Of a stretch of DNA of 64,000 nucleotides, positions 18,355 to 26,386 are shown piece by piece. Origin of the DNA: CAYSUS01 sp964434165 (GTDB lineage Bacteria > Planctomycetota > Planctomycetia > Pirellulales > Thermoguttaceae). A program made the translations under genes and the position numbers. Under the pieces are notes generated by a model. The model saw only the letters and a list, made by a program, of their open reading frames with translations, had not been told where the DNA came from and made no database searches. Location: assembly GCA_964434165.1 (NCBI GenBank), contig CAYSUS010000022.1:1-64000 (forward strand), in the 5' to 3' direction. Each line of letters starts with the position of its first letter. Within the stretch, counting starts at the first letter, position 1.

Positions 18355-20190
18355 ATGATTCAGTGCATCTCTCGATGGGCGTGCATGGCGCTCACGGCGG
18401 CGGTTGCCGCGTCCCCGTTTTGCGCTCCGGTCGCCGCGGGCCCGCCGTCGTACCTGGGCCCGGTCGATCTGGCGGCCTCGGCCGACGGACGCACGCTCTT
18501 CGTGGCGTGCGCCGACCGCCGGCAGGTGCTGGCCGTGGATGTCTCCTCGCGCCGCGTCACCGCGCGGCTCGACCTGCCTGGCCGCCCCTCGGGGCTCGCC
18601 CTCGCGCCGGACGGGAAGCTGCTGTTCGTCACGTGCGCCTCGCCAGATGGCGTCGTCGCCGCGGTCGATCCTCACGGCATGCGGCTTGCAGGCAGGCTCC
18701 CGGCCGGGCACGGGGCGACCGCGCCGGTGGCGGCCGGGAGTGAGTGCATGCTGGTCTGCAATCGCTTCGATCACGCCATCGCAGCCATCGATCGGGAGAC
18801 CGGAAAGCTGCTGGGCAGCGCCCGTGCGGTGCGCGAGCCGGTCGCCGCCGCGCGGACGCCGGACGGGCGTTTCCTCGTCGTGGCCAATCACCTGCCGGCC
18901 GGTCGGGCCGACGGCTTCTTCATTGCGGCCTCGGTCTCGATCGTCCGCACGCACACGCTCCAAGCGCGGCACGTGACGCTCCCCAACGGATCAACCGGGC
19001 TTCGGGGCGCGGCCGTCTCGCCCGACGGGCGTCTGGCCTTCGTCACCCACATCCTGGGCAACTACGAGCTGGTCCCTTCGCACGTCTCCGGCGGCTGGAC
19101 GAACATCAACGCCCTGAGCGTGATCGACATGCGCGCAGCGCGGGTGCTCGACACGCTCAAGCTCGACGACCAGGACCGCGGCGCGGCCAATCCCTGGGGC
19201 GTGGCCTGTTCGGGGGACGGCCGCTGGCTGTGCGTGGCGCACGCCGGCACCCATGAAGTGAGCGTGATCGACCTCGCGCGCCTGCTCGCGCGCCTCCAGG
19301 GCGACGCCCAGGCCGGGGCCACGCCCGGCGGCATCCCCGACGGCACCTCGCTGGCCGACGGCCTGCGGCGCCGCGTCGCGCTCCGCGGCCACGGCCCGCG
19401 CGCGCTGACCATCGTGGGGCAGCGAGCCTACGTGGCCGACTACTTTTCGGACCTCGTCGAAGTGGTCGATCTGCCGGAGGCCGGGCTCCTGCCCGATGAG
19501 GCGATCGCCCTGGGGCCCGCGCCGCGCTGGACCGAGGTCCGGCGGGGCGAGGCCCTCTTCCATGACGCCACAATCTGCTACCAGCAGTTCCAGAGCTGCG
19601 CGAGCTGCCATCCCGACGCCCGGGCGGACGGCCTCAACTGGGACCTGACCAACGATGGGGTGGGAAACCCCAAAAACACGAAGAGCATGCTCCTGGCCCA
19701 CCGCACGCCGCCAGCCATGAGCGGCGGAGTGCGCGACACGGCCGAGTCCGCGGTCCGCTCGGGGCTCGAGCACATCCTGTTCGCCGAGCGTCCGGAGGAG
19801 GAGGCCCGGGCGATCGACGCGTATCTCAAGTCGCTCCGGCCCGAGCCAAGCCCGCGCCTGAAAGACGGACGCCTCTCCGACTCGGCGCGGCGCGGCCGGG
19901 AGCTCTTCGTCTCCGACCGTCTGGGATGTGCGCGTTGCCACCCCGCCCCGCTCTATACCGATCTTCGCTCGCACGACATGGGCACGCGCGGACCATATGA
20001 CCACGTGGCAGAGTTCGACACGCCCACGCTCGTGGAGGCCTGGCGGACCGCGCCCTACCTGCACGACGGCCGTTACGCCACGATCCGCGAGCTCTTCATC
20101 CAGGGGCGCCACGGCCTGTCGCGCATGACCCTGGAGGGCCTCACCCCGGGCGAGATCGACGACCTGGTGGAGCTCGTGCTCTCGCTCTGA
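18355..20190 (+). CDS. YncE-like propeller fused to a diheme cytochrome domain
   Basis: The protein has 611 residues with a signal peptide (MALTAAVAASPFCAPVAAG). Residues about 35-370 are YncE/surface-layer-type propeller blades (SADGRTLFVACADRRQVLAV, LAPDGKLLFVTCASPDG, VSPDGRLAFVTHILGNYELV). The C-terminal third resembles diheme cytochrome-c peroxidase/MauG-like domains, with CASCH near 415 and CARCH near 525, plus YTDLRSHDMGTRGPYD and APYLHDGRYATIRELF, which are typical of that family. It is probably periplasmic and electron-accepting. The gene is preceded by GGGGG at the ATG and separated from the PVC dehydrogenase by 86 bases holding a palindromic repeat. The convergent neighbour begins 30 bases after its stop. 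Confidence 0.8.
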   Translation: MIQCISRWACMALTAAVAASPFCAPVAAGPPSYLGPVDLAASADGRTLFVACADRRQVLAVDVSSRRVTARLDLPGRPSGLALAPDGKLLFVTCASPDGVVAAVDPHGMRLAGRLPAGHGATAPVAAGSECMLVCNRFDHAIAAIDRETGKLLGSARAVREPVAAARTPDGRFLVVANHLPAGRADGFFIAASVSIVRTHTLQARHVTLPNGSTGLRGAAVSPDGRLAFVTHILGNYELVPSHVSGGWTNINALSVIDMRAARVLDTLKLDDQDRGAANPWGVACSGDGRWLCVAHAGTHEVSVIDLARLLARLQGDAQAGATPGGIPDGTSLADGLRRRVALRGHGPRALTIVGQRAYVADYFSDLVEVVDLPEAGLLPDEAIALGPAPRWTEVRRGEALFHDATICYQQFQSCASCHPDARADGLNWDLTNDGVGNPKNTKSMLLAHRTPPAMSGGVRDTAESAVRSGLEHILFAERPEEEARAIDAYLKSLRPEPSPRLKDGRLSDSARRGRELFVSDRLGCARCHPAPLYTDLRSHDMGTRGPYDHVAEFDTPTLVEAWRTAPYLHDGRYATIRELFIQGRHGLSRMTLEGLTPGEIDDLVELVLSL

Positions 20191-20219
20191 CCCACCCCGC
20201 TCGATCGCCGGACACGACG

Positions 20220-20996
20220 TCAGGCAGCCCGGAACAGACGGGGCGACAACGTCCCCGTGGGCGAGGGCGATTCCGCGCGACGCCGCGGCGGCGCAGCCTG
20301 GCGGTTGACCACGACCTGGCCGACCTTCGGGGTGCCGGCGGCGGCCCAGGACTCGGCCTCGAGGGTGAGGCGACTGAGCAGCCCTTCCACGCGGAGACGG
20401 AAATGCTCCAGGCCTCCGCGGTCCAGGTCGGCCGGCACGTGGACCTCGGGGCTGAGCACGATCCGCGCCCGCGAAAACGGCCGCGGGATCACGAACCGGT
20501 CCCAGGCCCGGGCCACGCGCCACGGCCGGTCCGCCCCGATGCCCATCAGCACCAGGGGCATGCCCAGGCGCGAGGCCAGGAAGACCGGGCCCAGGGCGAG
20601 CTTGCGGCGCGGTCCGCGCGGGCCGTCGGGCGTGATCGTCAGGTGCATGTGCCGGCTCTTGCGGAGCATTTGCCGCAGGGCCGCCACGCCGCCGCGGTTG
20701 GTCGAGCCGCGCACCACGTCGAAGCCCATGTAATAGGCCGCGTGCGAGAGCACCTCCGCGTCGCGGTGCCGGCTGAGCAGCATGGCCAGGTTGCAGTGCC
20801 CGCGGAGAAAGAACGGGAAGAGGATATACTCGTGCCAGAAGAGGTAGATCTTCTGGCCGCGGCAGTCGGGCTTGGCCGGATCGAGGGAGGGATCGTACAG
20901 CGCGGCCTTGTACTGGAGAGTGTCCATCCACCAGCGCACACCAGCCGTGCCCAGTAGCGCGGCCATCTTGTACAGCCCCGGGCTCTCCAGTCGCAT
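20220..20996 (-). CDS. DUF374 lysophospholipid acyltransferase family protein
   Basis: The protein has 258 residues. It carries the DUF374 acyltransferase hallmarks: FWHEYILFPFF with the catalytic-type His, and ITPDGPRGPRRKLALGPVFL, the conserved TPDGPRGP loop. Related proteins transfer acyl chains to lipid A precursors or lysophospholipids at the inner membrane. The start ATG at 20994-20996 is set by AAGGAGG eight bases upstream; the frame continues far upstream without protein character. The last 30 residues are Arg/Pro-rich and possibly disordered. It lies 59 bases after dapF on the same strand, at the end of an envelope gene cluster. Confidence 0.82.
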   Translation of the reverse strand: MRLESPGLYKMAALLGTAGVRWWMDTLQYKAALYDPSLDPAKPDCRGQKIYLFWHEYILFPFFLRGHCNLAMLLSRHRDAEVLSHAAYYMGFDVVRGSTNRGGVAALRQMLRKSRHMHLTITPDGPRGPRRKLALGPVFLASRLGMPLVLMGIGADRPWRVARAWDRFVIPRPFSRARIVLSPEVHVPADLDRGGLEHFRLRVEGLLSRLTLEAESWAAAGTPKVGQVVVNRQAAPPRRRAESPSPTGTLSPRLFRAA

Positions 20997-21055
20997 ACGC
21001 GCGGCCTCCTTGCCGTCGTGGTCAGTTGATCTCTCGCGAAACCGGCGCGCGGCGA

Positions 21056-21922
21056 TCAATCCTCTTCGCTGCCGAGCATCCAGTCCGCGTCGCCTTTCCA
21101 AACGCCCGAGAAGACCTCCACGGCCGGGCCGGTCATGTAAACGTGGTCGTCCCCGGCCCACTCCAGCTCCAGGTCGCCGCCGGGCAGGTGGGTCACGATC
21201 TTGCGCTCCGTCCTGCCCGTGAGCACGCCGGCCACGCAAACGGCGCTGGCGCCCGTCCCGCAGGCCAGCGTCTCGCCCGAGCCACGCTCCCACACGCGCA
21301 TCCGCACCTCGCTGGGCGAGAGCACCTGGACGAATTCGGCGTTCACCCGGCTGGGGAAGTGCGAGTCGGTCTCGATCTTCGGCCCCAGTCCCAGAACCCA
21401 CTCGTCGGTCGGCTCATCCACGTACGTGATGCAGTGGGGATTGCCCATCGACACGCACGTGACGCGGAGCTCGCGCCCGGCCACCTCCAGCGGAGCATCC
21501 ACGACCCGCTCGCCGCCAAATGTCGTGGGGATGCGATCGGCGGCGAGGATCGGCTCGCCCATGTCCACGCGGGCGCGCTGGACCCGTCCGCCTTCCATCT
21601 CCAGGTCAAGGGCCAGCACGCCCCGCCCGGTCTCGATCCGCATCGTCGGCTTGCGGCAGATCCCGTGGTCGTACACGTATTTGGCCACGCAGCGGACGCC
21701 GTTCCCGCACATCTCCGACTCCGACCCGTCGGCGTTGAACATCCGCATGCGGGCGTCGGCCACGTCGGAGGGGCAGATCAGGATGAGGCCGTCGCCCCCC
21801 ACCCCGAAGTGGCGGTCGGCCACTCGGCGGGCGGTATCGGCCGGGTCATCGGGCACGGGCTCCTGGAAGCAGTTGACATACACGTAGTCGTTGCCCGCCC
21901 CGTGCATCTTGGTGAAACGCAT
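21056..21922 (-). CDS. dapF: Diaminopimelate epimerase DapF
   Basis: The protein has 288 residues and converts LL- to meso-diaminopimelate for lysine and peptidoglycan. It shows all the family marks: an N-terminal MRFTKMHGAGNDYVYVN, the first catalytic cysteine C72 in NADGSESEMCGNGVRC, TCVSMGNPHC in the middle, and the second catalytic cysteine C221 in GSGETLACGTGAS. Length is normal for the family. No strong ribosome-binding site precedes the ATG at 21922. It is flanked on the same strand by the LpxH-like gene (86 bases upstream) and the DUF374 acyltransferase, so it sits in an envelope-related set rather than with other lysine genes. Confidence 0.96.
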   Translation of the reverse strand: MRFTKMHGAGNDYVYVNCFQEPVPDDPADTARRVADRHFGVGGDGLILICPSDVADARMRMFNADGSESEMCGNGVRCVAKYVYDHGICRKPTMRIETGRGVLALDLEMEGGRVQRARVDMGEPILAADRIPTTFGGERVVDAPLEVAGRELRVTCVSMGNPHCITYVDEPTDEWVLGLGPKIETDSHFPSRVNAEFVQVLSPSEVRMRVWERGSGETLACGTGASAVCVAGVLTGRTERKIVTHLPGGDLELEWAGDDHVYMTGPAVEVFSGVWKGDADWMLGSEED

Positions 21923-21960
21923 GGTCGCGCGACCTGCTCCGTCTGGGAAAATCCCCTGCT

Positions 21961-21990
21961 ATTCTAGCGAAGACCGGCGGTGGCGACCAA
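21961..21990 (-). promoter_or_regulatory. Candidate promoter upstream of dapF
   Basis: Read on the minus strand, TTGGTC (21990-21985), an 18-base spacer and TAGAAT (21966-21961) precede the dapF ATG at 21922. If real, dapF can be transcribed apart from the cls-lpxH-like pair. Confidence 0.35.
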
Positions 21991-22008
21991 GGGGGATTCT
22001 CGGCACCG

Positions 22009-22716
22009 CTAAACGACCGCCTCCACGATCCGGAACCGAAGACCCTTGATCGGCGCGCCCCCGTTGTGGAAGGTAACGCCACCGTAGCGGTACTCGGAGA
22101 ACGTGCGGTGCACGTGGCCGAAATACACGTTGCGCACGCCGCTCGACGGGCCGTGTCCCACGTCGTCCAGGTAACGGAGGATTCGCCGCGCAACGCGGCG
22201 CTTGGGATACACGATGTGCGGCAGCGGCTTGTGCAGCCCGGCCAGCACGACCAAGTCGTACAGCCGGCTCATCATGGGGCCGCGGCGCTTGTGGTGCAGC
22301 CATCGCGAGCGATGGGCGGCCAGGGTCTGCGCGGTCATCATCCGGTCGGCCACGTCGCCGTGCAGGAATACGCTGCCGCCCAGCCGGGCGAAGAACCGGT
22401 GCCAGTCGAGGTTCGCACAGCGGCGGTGCAGGGCATCGAGCCGGTGGATGAAGGCCTCGTGGTAGTCGTGGTTGCCGAGCACGAAGTGGAAGCGGCACTC
22501 CGGGCAGTCCGAGACCAGCCGGGCGAGCCAGCCCTCGGCCCGCTCGATGGCCTCTTCGGCCGAGCGGGTCGTGGCCCAGCGGAAGTCAAAAATGTCGCCC
22601 CCGAAGACGAAATGCATGGCCGCCGCAGCCGCGCGCTCGATGTGGACCAGGTAACGGTCGCCCGCCGACCGGTTGGCCATCAGGTGCAGATCGGAGACGA
22701 AGTAGCTCTTTCTCAC
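22009..22716 (-). CDS. LpxH-like metallophosphoesterase (UDP-2,3-diacylglucosamine diphosphatase family)
   Basis: This is a 235-residue calcineurin-like phosphoesterase with the complete metal-site series: VSDLHL, FGGDIFD, LGNHDYH, LHGDVAD and FGHVHR. Length and order match the LpxH family, which cleaves UDP-2,3-diacylglucosamine to lipid X in lipid A synthesis at the inner membrane, although other planctomycete phosphoesterases share the pattern. I choose the GTG at 22714-22716, because it forms a GTGA overlap with the stop of the upstream cardiolipin synthase gene and the N-terminal strand RKSYFVSDLHL follows at once, as in the family. The overlap implies translational coupling. Confidence 0.8.
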   Translation of the reverse strand: MRKSYFVSDLHLMANRSAGDRYLVHIERAAAAAMHFVFGGDIFDFRWATTRSAEEAIERAEGWLARLVSDCPECRFHFVLGNHDYHEAFIHRLDALHRRCANLDWHRFFARLGGSVFLHGDVADRMMTAQTLAAHRSRWLHHKRRGPMMSRLYDLVVLAGLHKPLPHIVYPKRRVARRILRYLDDVGHGPSSGVRNVYFGHVHRTFSEYRYGGVTFHNGGAPIKGLRFRIVEAVV

Positions 22717-24149
22717 AACAGGGGGCTCAGGAGCTTGGCGAAGTTGACCTTGAGCCGGCCCCACAAGGTCCTGGTCGGCCAGTCCAAAGGCCCGGCCAGA
22801 CCCGATTGTTCCCGGTATCGCTGCTGGAGGCAATACAGCTCGGCCACGGCCTGGGGCCCGCGGATCAGCAAGTTCAACTCGAAGTTCAGCTCGAAGGAGC
22901 GAATGTCGTAGTTGGCCGAGCCGAACATGCCCAACCAGTCGTCGATGGTGAGGGTCTTGGAGTGCAACAGGCCGTCGCCGTGGAAGTACACCTCCACGCC
23001 CGCACGGGAGAGGTGCTCCAGATACCACGCCCCGGCCGCATCCACCAGGGGATGGTCGCTCCGCCGCGGCACGACGAGCACCACGTGCACGCCCCGCTGG
23101 GCCGCCATGCGCAGGGCCATGAGCATGCCCTCGTCGGGCACGAAGTACGGCGAGGTGATCACCACGCGGCTTCGGGCGAGGAAGATCGTCTGCACGATCA
23201 GGTCGCGGAACTCCTCGGTCGGCAGGTCCGGACCCGAGGGGATGACCTGAATGGCCACCTCTCCGTCGGCCGGGATGCTGGGGAACAGGCCCGGGCTTTC
23301 CAGCAGCGTGCCCGTCTCATGGAACCAGTCTTCCAGGAACACCGTCTGGAGCTGCCAGACCACGGGTCCGGCGAGCCGGGCCATGACGTCGTGCCACGGT
23401 CCGGCCTTGCGGTGGCCGTAGCTGGCCTCGACCACGTTCTGCGAGCCGGTGTACGCGATCCGACCGTCGATGACCGCCACCTTGCGGTGGTTGCGCAGAT
23501 CGAGCCGGGCGAAGGGCAGGCGCCAGAGATTGGCCGGAAGCGCGGCCACGACCTCCACTCCTTGCTCGCGGAGCTCGGGCGCCAGCCGGCGGAGCATGCC
23601 GCGCGAGCCGACCGCATCGACCATCAGCCGGCAGGCCGCGCCGCGGCGGACCGCGCGGACCAGCGCATCGCCGACCCTGCGCCCGACGCCGTCGTCGAAG
23701 TAGATGTAAGCCACGAGATGGACATGATGCTGCGCCCGGTCGATGTCGGCCACGAAGCGGTCGATCACGTCCTCGGTGTCGGTGTGGAAAGCGACGTGAT
23801 TGCCGACCACGACCGGCAGGGCCCCGTGCTGTTCGGAGAGGTGGACGAGCACGGCGTCGCCCCCCTCCACCGCCGGGTCCACCTTGTGGAGGCTCTCCAC
23901 GCTGGCGTACTCGGCCTGACGGAAGTGGGCGCGGCGCCGCCGACGCACGGCCAATCGCCTCCGCCCCAGTCGGTTCTCTCCGATCAACAAGTAGATGACC
24001 AGTCCCAGCCACGGCTCAAAGAAGACCACGGCCAGCCAGGCCAGGGCGGCCGAGGGCCGCTCCTTGCGCAGAAGGATCACCGGCAGCATGGCGACGCGAA
24101 TCACCCACTCGCTCGCGATCCAGGCTTGGGTCCAGTAGATGAGGTCCAT
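22713..24149 (-). CDS. cls: Cardiolipin synthase (phospholipase D family)
   Basis: The protein has 478 residues. Two N-terminal membrane helices (IRVAMLPVILL, ALAWLAVVFFEPWLGLVIYL) are followed by two phospholipase D domains. The HKD motifs are HRKVAVIDGRIAYTGSQN in the first and HSKTLTIDDWLGMFGSANYD in the second. The arrangement and length match bacterial ClsA-type enzymes, which join two phosphatidylglycerols into cardiolipin. The start is the ATG at 24147-24149, which places the first helix at the usual position; the ribosome-binding site is weak. It is the first gene of a minus-strand set with an LpxH-like enzyme, dapF and an acyltransferase. Confidence 0.9.
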   Translation of the reverse strand: MDLIYWTQAWIASEWVIRVAMLPVILLRKERPSAALAWLAVVFFEPWLGLVIYLLIGENRLGRRRLAVRRRRRAHFRQAEYASVESLHKVDPAVEGGDAVLVHLSEQHGALPVVVGNHVAFHTDTEDVIDRFVADIDRAQHHVHLVAYIYFDDGVGRRVGDALVRAVRRGAACRLMVDAVGSRGMLRRLAPELREQGVEVVAALPANLWRLPFARLDLRNHRKVAVIDGRIAYTGSQNVVEASYGHRKAGPWHDVMARLAGPVVWQLQTVFLEDWFHETGTLLESPGLFPSIPADGEVAIQVIPSGPDLPTEEFRDLIVQTIFLARSRVVITSPYFVPDEGMLMALRMAAQRGVHVVLVVPRRSDHPLVDAAGAWYLEHLSRAGVEVYFHGDGLLHSKTLTIDDWLGMFGSANYDIRSFELNFELNLLIRGPQAVAELYCLQQRYREQSGLAGPLDWPTRTLWGRLKVNFAKLLSPLL

Positions 24150-24215
24150 CGTCGCCGGGCGTGGGGCGGAAGCGGGAGGCCGGGGTCGTTCCCCGAACCG
24201 TGATTGTAGATCGAA

Positions 24216-24249
24216 AGTCGGAAGTCGGAAGTCGGTGGTCGGTCGGATG
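24216..24249. repeat. Short degenerate tandem repeat (GTCGGAA unit)
   Basis: About four imperfect copies of a seven-base unit related to GTCGGAA lie in the divergent region between cls and the PEP-CTERM gene. It shares AAGTC with the nested palindromes but lacks their inverted structure. No function is suggested by position. Confidence 0.5.
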
Positions 24250-24409
24250 TGCGGCGTCGTAAAACGCGCGATTCCCTTGGTAGAGGGGTTTCTGGAAAGC
24301 TGCGCGCCAGGGTATTGCAAGTAAGGGGGGCCGGGGTACCATGCATGCGCTCATCGCGCACAGGGATTTTGTGCTTTCTTGAGATCTCCCCGATCCAAGG
24401 AGACTGGCC

Positions 24410-26386
24410 ATGGCACGTCTGGTTGCCGCTGGGTGCGTGTTCGTGCTCGCGGGCCTGGGCTCTGTCGCCCAGGGCGAAATCATCGCCCACTGGGAATTCG
24501 GCGAAGGCAGCGGCGACTCAGCCGACAGCTCGGTGGGCGGCTGGACCGCGACGCTGGTCAACTTCCCGGACACCAGCGAGGGCTATGGCGACCCGGCGGG
24601 CACGCCCGGCTGGACGACCGACGGGCGGCTGAGCTTCAACGGAGCACCGCCCGCCCAGGCGCCCCGCGTGGAGACGGACTTCCCGCTGAGCTCACTCAAC
24701 GGCGGCAGCTTCACGATCGAGTTCGCGGGGACGCACAACAACGGCGTGCAAAACTGGAGTCCCCTGATCGGGCAGAGCAGCGGTACAGTCCCCTTCTTCT
24801 TCGGCAAGCGCCAGGGCTCCGAGCAACTCCATTTCAACTTGCCCGGACTTGGCAGCGGCGACAGCCACGTCGTGCCCGTCGCCGATGGCAACGAGCACCA
24901 CATGGCCGTGGTGTTCGACGACGTGGCGGACACGGTCTGGATGTACTTCGACGGCAACCCCGTGGCCAGGTTCACCGGCCGCGCCGGGCCGATGACCGCC
25001 TCAAACAACCTGTGGTTGGGAAGCGTCGCCCACCAGCCGGCCAACGAGTATTGGAACGGGTACGCGGACGACGTGCGGATTCATGACGCGGCCCTGTCGC
25101 GCGACGCACTGACGGGAGCCTCGCCGCCGCAGATCGAGGCCTTGATGGTGGTGGGCAATCACTTCAATAGCGTGCCGAACGCCACGGCGGGCGGTCCGCG
25201 CGAGGACGCTACCGCGGTGTCCACGGATCGCGTTGTGGACAAGTGGGGCAACGGCGCAGGGTGGGACACGTGGGATCAAGCCAACCCCGACACGGACTTC
25301 GCCGGCCTGATCTACCCTGGTGCCATCCTCTTCGACAAGGTGACGGTCCATCTGGGAAATCAGTTCGGCGACGGGGGGCACTGGTCCGAGGCCCCCAAGC
25401 TCTACCTGCTGAAGAACCTGATCGACACCCAGAACGCCGACGCGATAGCGAGCGATCCGGCGTCGCTGACTCGCCCGGAAAACTCGCCCCACTGGGTCGA
25501 GGTGCCCGGGGCCGTGCTCCACGCGCCGGGCACGTTCGGGGCGGACAAGACCAATGACGTGGCGAACTCCCCGCTGACTTTCGACTTAAGCGCGCTCCCC
25601 CTCGGCATGCGCACGGGCTACGGGATGGCGGTGGGCGGGGTGACGGGCGACGGGTCCGCCTCGTTCATCTCCATCACCGAGATGGAGTTCTCGGCGGCCT
25701 ACTACGACAGGCTGACGCCACTGCCCCAGCCGGTCAGCGTGGTTGCCAACAACTACAACAGCGTGCCGAACGCTACGCCCGGGGGTGCTCGCGAGGATGC
25801 GCTGGCGGTATCGACCGACGGGGTGCTCTTCGACAACGGTTCCGGCGGCCTGGGTTGGGATACGTGGCAGGGACACGATCCGGGTACCGACTTCGTCGGC
25901 CTCCTGTACGGCGAGGAGGTCCGCATGGACCGGCTCGTGGTGTACCTGGGCAACCAGTTTTTGGACGGCGGGGCGTGGTCCGAGGAACCTAACGTGTACC
26001 TCCTCCGCAACAACGTCGATACGAACACGAGCCGGCCCGAAACGGATCCGAACTGGGAACAGGTTGCCGCCGAGCGGATCAGCTATAACGTGTTCGACGT
26101 GGACCCGGATATCGCCGGCGGTGGGGCGCTGTCACCCTATGCCCTGGTCGTCTTCGACCTGGGGGGACTGCCGCTCTCCGACCGCACCGGGTTCGGCTGG
26201 GCGATCGGCGGCGTGCGGGGCGATCGCCAGCCCAGCGGCAACGGCGACTTCGTCTCGATCGCCGAGTTGCGCGCGTACATGGCCGACCCTCTGCGCGTGC
26301 CCGAGCCCGGCTCCCTCCTGCTCCTGGCCCTGGGCGGCGCGGCGCTGGTGGGGATGTGCCTGCGGCGCAGGGTCACAGCCCTTTGA
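24410..26386 (+). CDS. PEP-CTERM surface protein with LamG-like domain and an internal duplication
   Basis: The protein has 658 residues. A signal peptide (LVAAGCVFVLAGLGSVAQGE) is followed by a LamG/concanavalin-like domain at about 22-235 (IAHWEFGEGSG, RIHDAALSRDALTG). Two tandem copies of a roughly 198-residue unit follow, beginning FNSVPNATAGGPREDATAVS and YNSVPNATPGGAREDALAVS, each with a WDTW core and GNQF-DGG-WSE. The C-terminus is a PEP-CTERM sorting signal: VPEPGSLLLLALGGAALVG then RRR. An exosortase, not in this window, should process it for the cell surface or matrix. The ATG at 24410 follows CCAAGGAGACTGG. The convergent protease gene ends 14 bases inside its 3' end, so the two genes overlap tail to tail. 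Confidence 0.88.
   Translation: MARLVAAGCVFVLAGLGSVAQGEIIAHWEFGEGSGDSADSSVGGWTATLVNFPDTSEGYGDPAGTPGWTTDGRLSFNGAPPAQAPRVETDFPLSSLNGGSFTIEFAGTHNNGVQNWSPLIGQSSGTVPFFFGKRQGSEQLHFNLPGLGSGDSHVVPVADGNEHHMAVVFDDVADTVWMYFDGNPVARFTGRAGPMTASNNLWLGSVAHQPANEYWNGYADDVRIHDAALSRDALTGASPPQIEALMVVGNHFNSVPNATAGGPREDATAVSTDRVVDKWGNGAGWDTWDQANPDTDFAGLIYPGAILFDKVTVHLGNQFGDGGHWSEAPKLYLLKNLIDTQNADAIASDPASLTRPENSPHWVEVPGAVLHAPGTFGADKTNDVANSPLTFDLSALPLGMRTGYGMAVGGVTGDGSASFISITEMEFSAAYYDRLTPLPQPVSVVANNYNSVPNATPGGAREDALAVSTDGVLFDNGSGGLGWDTWQGHDPGTDFVGLLYGEEVRMDRLVVYLGNQFLDGGAWSEEPNVYLLRNNVDTNTSRPETDPNWEQVAAERISYNVFDVDPDIAGGGALSPYALVVFDLGGLPLSDRTGFGWAIGGVRGDRQPSGNGDFVSIAELRAYMADPLRVPEPGSLLLLALGGAALVGMCLRRRVTAL

Noticed and set aside
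24216..24249. Considered as another copy of the nested palindrome family
   Set aside because: It shares AAGTCGGAAGTC but forms a direct, not inverted, repeat and is not next to a stop codon.
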